A model generated the notes under the pieces. The model ran no database searches. It was not told where the DNA came from and was given only the letters and a program-made list of their open reading frames with translations. A stretch of 64,000 nucleotides of DNA from Kappaphycus alvarezii (Eukaryota > Rhodophyta > Florideophyceae > Gigartinales > Solieriaceae): positions 372,001 through 436,000 of the forward strand of contig NADL03000602.1 of the NCBI GenBank assembly GCA_002205965.3, given 5' to 3'. Numbering within the stretch: position 1 is the stretch's first letter; the number at the start of each line of letters is the position of its first letter. Both the position numbers and the translations under genes were made by a program. This document shows positions 1 to 8,940 of the stretch, one piece after another.

Positions 1-338
1 ACACCCTTTTTTTCCAACCCCTTTGCCTCAAACGCATATGCTGCTACGGCGCGTGCCAGACATTTCTCACCCTGTTTCATACTCTGTGCCACCAGCTCCA
101 ATGCAGGAATGACCTTTTTCTTGCCCAACGTAAAACGAAGCAGACCATCTCTTCGTTTCGCGGATGAATCAAACGGCGACGCGCCAAGATCCTGCGACAA
201 TCTCAACGCATATCGTAGCGACACTTTTGCATCACGGCCAGCAGGCTCACCTTGACCTTGCACTAGAATTGTTTTCGTGAGCGAGCCATCAGGGGCGAGG
301 CACTCGACGTCAGGGTCCGTAGCACTGGAGCCTGACAT
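1..338 (-). CDS. FKBP-type peptidyl-prolyl isomerase, N-terminal part (runs off the window)
   Basis: An uninterrupted frame of about 113 codons starts at the ATG ending at 338 and leaves the window with no stop. It aligns by eye with the FKBP fold: an LTKTIL..GQGEP strand (residues 20-32), the SPFDSS motif with the conserved Asp near residue 57, FTLGKKKVIPALEL around 70, MKQGEK around 87 and AAYAF around 98. FKBPs catalyse cis-trans isomerisation at Xaa-Pro bonds and serve as folding factors. The Trp at the floor of the canonical active site (VI.GW) is replaced (VIPALE), and the second Tyr of the YAY segment is Phe. That is typical of low-activity FKBP domains in larger proteins such as TPR-containing co-chaperones, so the missing part may be a TPR region (inference). 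Codon use is GC-rich like the neighbouring genes, and no frameshift is seen. The family is fairly certain; the subfamily is not. Confidence 0.8.
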   Translation of the reverse strand, partial: MSGSSATDPDVECLAPDGSLTKTILVQGQGEPAGRDAKVSLRYALRLSQDLGASPFDSSAKRRDGLLRFTLGKKKVIPALELVAQSMKQGEKCLARAVAAYAFEAKGLEKKG

Positions 339-747
339 GGGAAACACAGCCACAAAAGACCGAGCCGAGACGATAGATTAGATTAGCGTTGCTTCCCTTG
401 CGGACAGATGGAAGTTACAGTACGGAACAAAAGGCAGAGCGGAGCGGGGTTGGGCACAGGTCCGAGGTGACGAGGGATGGTGGTAGCGATGGAAATGGGA
501 CGGGGTTTGGAATGCGTATTGCGTGACTTGTGCAAACGGGACGTTGGAGCGGTTATGATCGATGGGGGGCGTATGAGCAAAACGGCAAGTTTTTGTATTT
601 GTAGTGATCTCGTCGCACCCTTAACATCTGACGGAGCACTTTACTGTACAGTACAGTACAGTAGGGCGGAACTGTAAGAGTGCATCAAGACACCTTTGCG
701 AAAAACACGTCTCATTTTACTCTTTTTCAACTCTAGGTTGCCCACCC
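339..747. promoter_or_regulatory. Divergent intergenic region with GTACA pentamer repeats
   Basis: This gap separates the minus-strand FKBP gene from the plus-strand glycine-rich gene and should hold both promoters. At 650-664 the pentamer GTACA is repeated about three times and ends in TACAGTAGGGCG (657-668). A near-identical 12-mer occurs at 2457-2468 in the next intergenic region, and a GCATCAAG...CCTTTGC block at 682-699 also has a counterpart at 2375-2391. Short open frames inside the gap have no recognisable content. A regulatory role is inference from the repeated position. Confidence 0.4.
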
Positions 748-1490
748 ATGAAGCACCCTCCATCCTCACATGCGGCGTCCAAAATCACAGCGCATGCACC
801 CGCCACCTCGTCGTCCGCTCAACCCAACCTCCGCAACATCCACTCGTCCCAAACCCCACACAATGCAACATTCACTCCCCCTCCCACAAGCGCGGCTCCG
901 GCAGGCCAGTTGAGGCCGCCCAAAATGCTCTCCACTCTCACACGGACCTTTTTCTGCATCGGACCGATCTGCCTGCGAAGTGGGGTCGGGGTGGGGGTTG
1001 GGGTCGGGTGTGGGGTAGGGGTCATCAAGGGGCCGATGATTCCGCTGGGTGGGGAGGGAGGCAACTTGGATTTCCTGAGACAGTTGCCAGGTGGATACCA
1101 GATGATGAATGTGTTGAAGGGTGTGATGCGAAAGTTTCCTGGGTCGAAAACGGGGGTTGGGTGTGGGGTGGGGGCGGGGTTTGGGTTTGGGATTGGGTTG
1201 GGGCCTGCGGGGGGTGGAGGCGGTGGGATGATGGGTGGAATGATGGGTGGGATGGGTGGGATGGGTGGTGGTGGGTATCCACAAGTGCAGCAGAATGTGG
1301 AGGATACGAGTCGGGGTGTTGGTTCGGGTGTCGTAGGGGTAGCGGGAAGCGTGGTGTGGAGGAGAGAGTGGGCAAGCTGGAAGAAAAGGTGGAGAGGTTG
1401 CAAGAGCAGCTGGGGATGTCATTGAAGATGAGGGAGCTGGAGGATCGTTTGTCAAACATGGAGAGTCATTTGGTGAAGAAGAAGCGGTAG
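748..1490 (+). CDS. Glycine-rich protein with GVGCGVG blocks and C-terminal coiled coil (one frameshift)
   Basis: Not assigned to a named family. The frame from 748 gives a Pro/Ala-rich N-terminus, then MLSTLTRTFF at 925, a first GVGVGVGCGVGV block (about 980-1020), a spacer with a PGGYQMMNVLKGVM helix (1087-1128), a second GVGCGVGAGFGFGIGLG block (about 1156-1203), and a Met/Gly tract of MMGG and MGG repeats (1226-1275). Around 1310-1360 the coding signal moves to the next frame, which ends in a charged heptad helix, GKLEEKVERLQEQLG onward, with a TAG at 1488. The shift is explained by one missing base in a G-run region. Starts at 748, 863 (this one needs another C-run indel; it has the C/A-rich leader typical of the neighbours) or 925 are all possible. 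Paired GCGVG blocks recall glycine-rich membrane-associated proteins such as plant TGD5; that is a resemblance only. The gene converges on the nuclease gene with a 26-bp gap. Confidence 0.5.
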
Positions 1491-1516
1491 GCATGTGGAG
1501 TTGGGAGGGGGGTGGC

Positions 1517-2082
1517 TCAGGATTGATTACGGAGACGGCGTCTGTATTCCCAGGGTTGTTGTGGGCGCGGCCATGCCCACAGACCTAATTTGTTGGCTCT
1601 TGCTTGGTCTTCTAGTTGTGCATAGGTGTCGCGTTTATCATAAGCTTTGTAATGCCATGCGGCACCATGACGGAGCATATGTTGACCAAAGTCGAGGCCA
1701 GTAGAGGAGACGATGACATCTGCGACGGTGCGATTGTAACGGTCTGTGGTGTGGACGTGAAGGGTGACGGTGGCGTCGGTGAGCAGGGAGCGGGCGAGTT
1801 GGCCCGCCTCGGGGCCGTAGTTTTGTTTTGTTTCTGGGGTATCGATGCCCATGACACGAACACGGAGGGTTGTCGGGTGTTGGAGGTGGGGGGAGTGTAG
1901 ATGCATGTAAAGGTGTCGCCGTCGGGAATTTTTGTGACGCGGCAGTTGGGGATGATTTGAGTGACGGAGGGATGTGTGGGGGTGGTGGTGGAAGGTTGGG
2001 TGGGATTGATGTAGTCTGTGACTGCGTTGATGGTGGCGGAGGCGAGGTTGGTGGCTTGGGTGGTGGAGAAACATGAGCCCAT
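1517..2082 (-). CDS. Staphylococcal-nuclease-like (thermonuclease/TNase-fold) protein with myristoylation signal
   Basis: This would be a Ca2+-dependent phosphodiesterase of the SNase family. From the ATG at 2082 the product is about 188 residues. MGSCFS fits N-myristoylation (Gly2, small residue at 6), with Cys4 a likely palmitoylation site. RVTKIPDGDTF (residues 48-58) is the first catalytic strand with the metal-binding Asp. VRVMGIDTPET supplies the family's Arg and Asp/Glu residues, TTDRYNRTVADV carries the second catalytic Arg, and QARANKLGLWA is the conserved C-terminal helix. The two halves lie in different frames. A single extra C in the run at 1888-1893 (G6 on the plus strand) would join them exactly between the first and second motifs, so I read this as one gene with a homopolymer miscall; a real frameshift is the alternative. 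The stop is TGA at 1517-1519, 26 bp from the end of the convergent neighbour. Plant CAN nucleases show the same membrane-anchor design. Confidence 0.8.
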
Positions 2083-2915
2083 GATGGAGGTGGGTGTGGA
2101 GATTGGGGTGAGGTTTGGGTTGGATGGGGGGGGGGGCGGTGGCTTGGAGGAGGTGGAAGACGAGGGGAATGATAAAGCAGTGAGACATGCAGGAGGGTAG
2201 GAGGGGGGGATGGATGAACGGTACAATACAGTACAATAGAGGCGGGTGAGTTGAGGGCGGCAAGCTGGGCGGATGGCCGTTGGCAGTTGGCGGGTTGGTG
2301 CACCCCTTAAATTGTACAGTTGCAGCATGCACGAGTGAATGAATGTACAGTTCTATGCACCCCCCCTGTAGGGCCGCATCAAGGGCCTTTTGCAACAAAT
2401 CATCACCGCTGTGCTGTGCAGGCTCAACGAATATCATTCGACTTTACAGTATTGCTTACAGTAGGGTGTTCTGCAATTCTAGCTAATTCAAAAAAAGTCC
2501 AATCATCACTATTATAGTGAATTCATAAAAAAGGACAACTGGATAATCCAATGTTCAAACCCTACCATTGCAGTTGTGATAGCTAACAAGGTCGTTGGAA
2601 CGTAAAATACTGTCCAACAGGAACAGGTACAGAGGAAATGAAATGAGCACAACAATACAATAGGTTTGTTATTAGAGATCCATCGCCGCCCGGACGACCG
2701 ACATTGTGCCGCAAAATTCCTCGCCACCCTTGCACATGGAGCCCCATCGGCTTCATGCACCCTCCCTTGACCATAACATACCGTCTCACCGCGGCATCAA
2801 AACACCCATTCGCTCCCCGCCTCTTCAAGCCCCTTCAATAACCCATTCCCTCACCAAACCCATACACACGCACTTCCTCTCCACTCCATTCCACCTCTAA
2901 ACCCCCCAATCCATA
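2083..2915. promoter_or_regulatory. Divergent promoter region between the nuclease and glycosyltransferase genes
   Basis: About 830 bp with no convincing coding frame. TACAGTA-type motifs are scattered through it: GTACAATACAGTACAATAG at 2220-2238, GTACAG near 2316 and 2344, and TTACAGTATTGCTTACAGTAGGGTG at about 2444-2468. The last 90 bases before the ATG at 2916 are C/A-rich and almost free of G, as expected of a fungal 5' leader. Assignment of function is inference. Confidence 0.4.
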
Positions 2916-5132
2916 ATGGCCCCCTCCACGCCACCCTCCCCGTCCACCACACACCCCACCTCCACATCCCCCCTCCAGCCCCTACCCTCCCCCAAACAAA
3001 CCGCCTCTTCCCTCCACTACTCCCCATCCTCTCCGTCTTCCTCCTCACCCTAATCTCCACCCCCCATCTCCTCTCCTACTTTCCCCGTCTTCAATTACTC
3101 ACCCCCAATCCAACCCCTCAACATCATCCCCACCGTCTCCCCACCCGCTACGCCATCGTCGCCGCATGCCACAATCGTCACTCCCAACTCGCACACGCCG
3201 CAACCACCTGGCTACGCGTGCGCGGTATTTCACAGGTCGTCGTCGTCGACTGGTCCTCCAACCCCCTTGCGCCCAGTCCTGGGCCGCGTCTTGAGGGATT
3301 TGAATCACACCCGTCATCCGGTCGCCATTCAAGTCGTGCGTGTCGAGGGAGAGCATCATTGGGTTTTGACCAGGGCTTACAATCTTGCTATTCGACATGT
3401 CGATGTCGATTATGTCTTCAAGGTCGATTGTGATTATGTCGTCGACCAGGCCGCCGTGGAGAAGCATCGCTTGGAATATAGTGGCAGGGGGGGTGGGGGG
3501 ACGCGTTTTTTACGGGCTATTATATGAATGCTAGGGATGCAAATGAAATCCATTTGAATGGTGCTATGGTCGTGTCGCAGAGGGCCTTTTGGCGTGTGGG
3601 CGGCTATGATGAAAGGATTCAGCGCTATGGCTATGATGATGAGGAATTGTACAACAGGTTGACCAGTATCGGCGTCACAAGGTTAAACGTCAGTTATGAG
3701 CACTTGAAACATTTGCGTCATGGCGATGAACAGCGGGGGCAGGGGGCTGTAAAGTTTGCGAGGGCCCAAATTGATATGAATCGATTGTTGTTGCAAAAGA
3801 TTGGCGAGCGCTGGGGTCAGGGTAGTCGTGGCTCTGAGTATGAAAGAGTCAAGGGGACTTTGGATGGCGTGAGAGCGGTGTATGTGCCGCCGGGGCTGGA
3901 TACATTGGTTGGCGAGGCGGAGAGGGAGGAGAGTTGGAGACTTGCCGTGGGGAGAAGGTTGAGGGATGATTACGGTGTGCCGTGGGGAGTCATTGCAGAG
4001 ATGAGAATTAAGGAGGCCGAAAAGTTGTTGACAAGATTAAATGAGAGAAAGGTAGAACAGAGAGTGGATGAGGTGAAGGAGAAAGGTCTGGGGTTAGATT
4101 TTTGGTAGTGCATGTGCAAAATGGGTTGGGGAATCGATTGAGAGTGTTGGCGAGTGGGTTGGCGTTTGGGCGACGGACAAAGAGGGAGGTCATTGTGGTA
4201 TGGGAGAAGGATGTGCATTTTGGCGCCTTTTACAGGGACATATTTAATCAGACTTTGACAGAGTTTGCCGTTTTAGATACCTGGAATCTGACGTGGCCTT
4301 TAAACGGATATGGAGAATATGATGCCGCCTGGAATGATATCGAGTTTTACAACTACATGGAAAAGCAGGAAATGGGAAAGAAGTGTTGGACGATTTAGGA
4401 AAGAATATTTATTTCAAATCATCATCGATTATGCAGAGCAAGGAAACGTCGTGGGAGTCGGAGAATGACGAGCTGAAGAGGTTGAGAGTGCATGGGTACA
4501 TCACGGCGAGGGTATCGCGAGTAGTGGACGGCGGGTTTGACAAAGTGGGTGGGGTTCATATTCGCAATCGACCATTGGACAGCGATATTCCTGGTGTTGA
4601 AGACAACTGGAAACTGTACGCCAGGGAGGATGCAGAGGAGATTGCAAAGTGGCGACGAGTAACTACGTATACAAACTTTATACCGGAAATGAAGGCGATG
4701 CTGCGGAACGGAAAGGTGGAAAAGTTTTTGTAGCGTCAGACACCTTGGCGGTTTTGCATAGCTTGAAAAAGACGTTTGGAGAGGACCGGGTGATGTTTAT
4801 CGAGAGGGATTGCGAGACTCGTAGCGGACGATGTGAGCAGTACGCCATGGCTGATTTGCTGGTGCTCGCGAAAACGAAAATGTTGTTGGGGTCGACGTGG
4901 TCAAGTTTTACAGAGGCTGCGATGAGACTTGGAGGACCCAAGGCAAGAATGGCAGGTACGTGTCTTGTTCTTTTTCTTTACAGTTATTTGGAAAGCCGTT
5001 GCGTGGTGGATCACCAGCTGGACTGACTCTCGTTTTTGAATATGGTTTGCATGCGACCTTTTGGCGGAATGGAGCACAGGAACGGATTTTGGACCAAAGC
5101 CCAAGGAGGAAAGCGGTACGTCGCGGCATTGA
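2916..5132 (+). CDS. Type II membrane, two-domain glycosyltransferase (GT2/GT7-like fused to a fucosyltransferase-like domain)
   Basis: A protein of about 697 residues, broken by six single-base shifts. A Pro/Ser cytosolic tail is followed by one membrane helix (near residues 35-55). The first catalytic domain starts at RYAIVAACHNR, with VVVVDWSSNPL, VFKVDCDYVVD (a DxD-type metal site) and NGAMVVSQRAFWRVGGYDER..GYDDEELYNRL, which resembles the acceptor-binding part of beta-galactosyltransferases (GT7 C-terminal). The second domain starts at HVQNGLGNRLRVLASGLA, with VIVVWEKD, VGGVHIRNRP, KVFVASDT and LLGSTWSSFTEAAMRLG, like Golgi alpha-fucosyltransferases. Frames change at 2968-2973 (C6), 3262-3266 (C5), 3487-3511 (G and T runs), 4099-4103 (T5), 4374-4379 and 4725-4729 (T5). 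Five of the six are repaired by adding one base to a run. An intron at 4956-5079 restores the ending AGTDFG and a stop at 5130-5132. Likely role: extending secreted glycans in the Golgi; donor and acceptor are unknown. Confidence 0.75.
4956..5079 (+). other. Intron of the glycosyltransferase gene
   Basis: Donor GTACGT at 4956, branch-site match CTGAC near 5024 and acceptor GCACAG ending at 5079 define a 124-bp intron. Splicing joins ...MAG to TDFGPKPKEE and a TGA at 5130. Reading through instead gives an unrelated tail ending at 5026. An alternative acceptor at 4983 would give an implausibly short 28-bp intron. Confidence 0.65.
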
Positions 5133-5820
5133 TGCACAAGTCAGAGGTGACGCATGGAGATCGGTGATGGTGGGTTGTATAAAGAGGAAATATAGGTATA
5201 GGGGAAGAGGAGATAGCTATCAAGTGTTTGAACAGTATACACTATCAGTGGCTTATGAATACGAACGGGTTATGTGTACCGTATAAAACCCCGGAGGAAA
5301 TATGGAGCGGTGCGCGAAATGCCACTGGGGTAGTTGTGTCCTTCTGTCGCTTTCCAGGGCACCATTCAGTGTCATTTCAAAACGCACCAATACAACCAAA
5401 TTCCGTAGCTCGACAAAAACGATGAAGCAGGAGGTTTGTAGGATTCAAAGCGTTCTCACGCAAGTCTTTGGAAGACTGAAAGGGATAGATTCAAAGGGAT
5501 AGATTCACGAGAGTAATGTTTATTGGAGAAAAAGCCAAAGGCGTACCTTTGGTTCTTAGAAATCAATGTTCCCCTTGTGGATTGGCCCTCCATCGCATCA
5601 GTTACTCCTAGTAACCGGCGGAAAGTTCTCCCATGAAATCTAAAACGTTCGTCAGGAGCGATTACAGAATGGAAAGTCTCTCTTACACAACTGCGCATTA
5701 GACATTGGAACATTCTTTTTGGTCCAGTTCCCCTATTGCCCTAAAATGTGATAGACAACATGATTCCTATCTTTAGAGCCTGTGTAGATTTTCCGCTGTC
5801 CATGGGAGCCTAAAATTATG
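5133..5820. other. Intergenic, nothing recognised
   Basis: This is the 3' flank of the glycosyltransferase gene up to the LINE. An 85-codon minus-strand frame at 5456-5713 has no familiar motif and no supporting context. A short direct duplication of TTCAAAGGGATAGA lies at about 5478-5503. Confidence 0.4.
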
Positions 5821-7915
5821 GACGAATCAAATCATCGAAGCTCAGAGGGGCGCCGAGAAGCGAAATGCCGTCCTCGAACATCAGGGAGACTGGGACGGCA
5901 TCGGTCGGGGCAATGAGTGGGATCGGGCAAAGTGTGGGCCATAAGGCGCGAGGCATTGATTTCCAAGTTGATTTCGGGGCCATTCACCTGCAAGATCTGA
6001 ACCGCCTTTGCAAATTCCAGGATGCGACCATTACGAGTGCCGTCGTCTCCGCACCACCGGTTCAACAGAAGGAAATATTCCGCAGATACGCGGTTGATTA
6101 TTGGCTCGAGGGCGAGGGAGAATAGGAGCATCGTGGCGGGATCACGGCGTTGGGATCTCTCGCGACTAGGGAGAAAGGAGGGGACAGGATGGTAGGACCA
6201 GGTGGGGAGGGGCACGGCCATACATCATATTGTTGAAACGGGAAAGGTTCGGAGCGTGATACAGGAGGACGCGAAAAGGCATTAAATGCATTTTTCGCAC
6301 AGCAAAGACCACAACAAAGACTGAATCCTTACGTTTGCGCTTCATGATCATGCCAGCACCGCGAATGATAGCGTCGAGGCCGGAGGGACGTCATTAGCAA
6401 GCTGGAAAGGCGCGGGGAAATCACTAGAGTTCGACAGGGCCGAAAGCAAGAGCCCCTTGATGACCAAGCGCAAAAGTCTCTAACCTATTGCAATCGGTCT
6501 GATCTTGTCCAGGCGGGGTTGGAGCAGCAGCAGCGTGGCAGCAGCGGCAAGTGGCGTGGTATATGTCGGGAGATCACCACGGGCAAAGTGCTGGACAAAG
6601 GGTATTCAGGGCTGAGAGACCCGTCACACCGGCCTCAAGGGACACCAAGGGGCGGGTAGGCGTGGGAACATGCGGTCTGGGCTGGCGTCGGAAATCGGGT
6701 TCGTAGAGCGGGCAGCTCGCAGGACGGCTCCCTCAACGATTTCCGGGGAAGGAGGTCCGAGTTGTCCAAGGGGATGACCGCGGTCGTGGAGAAGAGTGGA
6801 GAGAAGTAAGGGCAGCTTGCGTGGCGGGATTGTGTGGGTCGGCAATGGGGAATTTGTGGGGTCGCGCATAGCACGAGAGTACTGCGCGTCCTAAGCATAG
6901 CGCATTGCACGAGCAACAAGTTAGTTTCGAGTGGCCGTATGACCGGTACGAGCGAGTCGATGAGAGGTCTGTTCTCGCCTGGATCGATGGGCCGCGATGG
7001 CTTCATGCCAGGGCGCGGGCTATTCGGTGCCAATGGCTGCTCGACGAATCCGTTCAAGAACTGAATTGATTTGACCTTCTTGGGAGCGCCACCAGGGTTT
7101 ACAGGGGAGGACACGCCGAAGAACCACGGCCGGAAACATATGCAGTCGGAGAAAGGCAATGTGATCCGTGGCAGGGTCAGTGCCAGTGCTAGCCCCCCGC
7201 ACAAGACGGACGAGGAATAAGACAAAATTATGAAGGCTGGGGCCGTGTATAGAGTTGAAGTGATCACAGGGGCGAAGAGGCATGGCTAGGACATTTTGTA
7301 CAGAGGGAAAGGGGAGAATGGATGCCAGAGGAGCCGCACAGGTAGTAGGAGGGATCTTCATGATGATAGCGGTATGGGTGGAGGGAAGGTGGCCGTCGCG
7401 CTTTCGGAAATGGGGGCGGAAAGATCATTCGGAGCCAAGTACGTGCAGGTATCTTGAGTAGGAGGCAGCAGCGGAAAAGGGACCGTCACGGCAGGCGGAG
7501 CCTTAAGTATGGCGGTGCCTTGAGGGGAGGAGGCTGCGGAGGGTAAGCCGTCGCTGACGGGGTCATGAGGCTGTCCAAGTGGGACTCCCTGCAGGATTCA
7601 CACGTTGAAAACATTGCCGCTTGTGCATCGCTACTGTAGAGGAGGTGATAGGAGAGGAGGGGCCATCTGGGGGAGAAGTAGAGTGAGTGGAAAGCCCGGG
7701 GACAGGGGAAGCAACAGCGCCATCGGCAGCCTTCGGAGGCGGCATCTGCATCGGGGGCAGTACGAGGGGCCGGTGCAGCCGGAGACACAGGCGCGGCCTG
7801 CGGCGTGGGTGACGGTTTGGAGGACTTGCGTGCACGGACATACCGGCGGGCTTCAGCGGTTTGGCGGCCGTGGTCACGGAGGGACGTGGCGAGTGCCGAT
7901 CGCAAATGTGGGACA
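5821..7915 (-). pseudogene. Non-LTR retrotransposon (LINE), 5' part with reverse transcriptase, inverted
   Basis: Read on the minus strand, the segment starts with a Cys/His-containing region and an Arg-rich stretch (ARRYVRARKSSKPSPTP, about 7800-7850). It continues through a poorly conserved stretch and then gives reverse-transcriptase blocks in order: RPIAIG..LLRLVIKGLLLSAL (about 6520-6450), a QLAND-type block with DAIIRGAG (about 6380-6340), QRRDPATMLLFSLALEPII (about 6160-6095), the catalytic WCGDDG (about 6040-6055) and DGISLLGAPL (about 5875-5845). The usual QQGDP and WYLDDG motifs are altered, and several frameshifts and stops separate the blocks, so it is dead. The element ends abruptly just after GAPLS near 5821; its missing 3' continuation lies at 7916-8940 on the other strand. 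Confidence 0.75.
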
Positions 7916-8940
7916 ACCCACCCTGACCGATGCTTTCACCGTCTCGATGGTGTCCGAGGACGGCATTTCGCCTCTAGGTGCCCCTCTGGACTCCAATGGC
8001 TTCATGTGTCATCAACTTCAAGCTTTTATAGACAGCTGCAAATTTGCATGGGCCTTGCTCTACACGAGTCCCGATGTCCGCACACGATTCCACCGCCACC
8101 GTTTCATCTTGTCAGTCTGATGCGTCCAACAGATTTTCCGCCTTGGGACCCCGGATATTTCACCTCCACATGGAAGCACGTGCCGGACTCAATCACATTT
8201 CCCTGGCAACTTCCGCTCGCTCGCAAGTTACACTCCCTATGACGCTCGGTGCGCATGGATTCCAACTACTCATTAATAGTATCCATGCTTCCAGTGCCGC
8301 AAGCACGATGGCCTCTACAAGATATGGAGCCACTAGCCCTGACCTCACCCCTCTACCTATCGCCACCTTCGCCGCTTTCCCCTAAGTGGCTATATCGCAC
8401 TCCACTACGAGCGCCTCCGGCCCACAGGCTTTGATTGTGGCGCCCTTGACCTTGGCCCCATCGAGACCGAGACACTGGCACCACATATCGACAGTCCTTT
8501 CACCCTTGTAACCAGAGACACGCTGCGGCGACCGTTTCGTCCAACTCAGTATGCCTTACGGCTGGCCTCACACCCGCCTTGTGAGGTTGTCCGGCCTGAC
8601 TCTGCCTCCTTTTCTGACTCCCTACTACACAGACCTGCCCATTAGTCTCGGAAAATAGCCGTCCTATATCTTTAATCAAAAAAGCCCTCCAAAATTCCCC
8701 CCTTGTGAAGCAGATGCTGCATGCCACTGAGACTCGCACATTCTGGGAGGATGGCCTCTTTGATGCCCAACGAACTATCGTGACCACAGCGCCGCGTCTA
8801 CCTGCCGAGGTGCTCGCTGCAACTCCCTTCTTTCCATTGGTGGCACCGCTTTCCTTACTACCAAGCACTCCACCACCATGAGGGCCACAACGATGTTTGA
8901 TCAGTTCTGCCGCGGTTGCATCTTGACCTCTTCGTCGATA
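7916..8940 (+). pseudogene. Non-LTR retrotransposon (LINE), 3' part in direct orientation
   Basis: TDAFTVSMVSEDGISPLGAP at 7925-7984 repeats, with roughly a quarter of bases changed, the last block of the inverted copy at 5840-5930. It then continues beyond that point with GFMCHQLQAFIDSCKFAWALL, the helix that follows the reverse-transcriptase palm in these elements. Downstream, weak C-terminal blocks are spread over several frames (ERLRPTGFDCGALDLGP near 8410, FWEDGLFDAQRTIVTTAPRL near 8740, HHEGHNDV near 8872). No poly(A) or clear target duplication was found. Together with 5821-7915 it covers one element without much overlap. Confidence 0.6.

Noticed and set aside
766-1494. Long minus-strand frames (up to 242 codons) opposite the glycine-rich gene
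   Set aside because: Pro/His/Thr-rich mirror of Gly/Val/Trp codons in GC-rich DNA; no motif, and the plus strand has ordered features.
1616-2200. Plus-strand frames opposite the nuclease gene
   Set aside because: Antisense of a clearly recognised SNase domain; composition is the Gly-rich mirror of Pro/Thr codons.
5456-5713. 85-codon minus-strand frame downstream of the glycosyltransferase gene
   Set aside because: No motif; adjacent to the LINE and unsupported by leader or splice signals.
6635-7267. 210-codon minus-strand frame inside the LINE
   Set aside because: It lies in the region before the reverse-transcriptase core, but only scattered similarity is visible and other frames carry equal signal; kept as part of the LINE, not as a gene.
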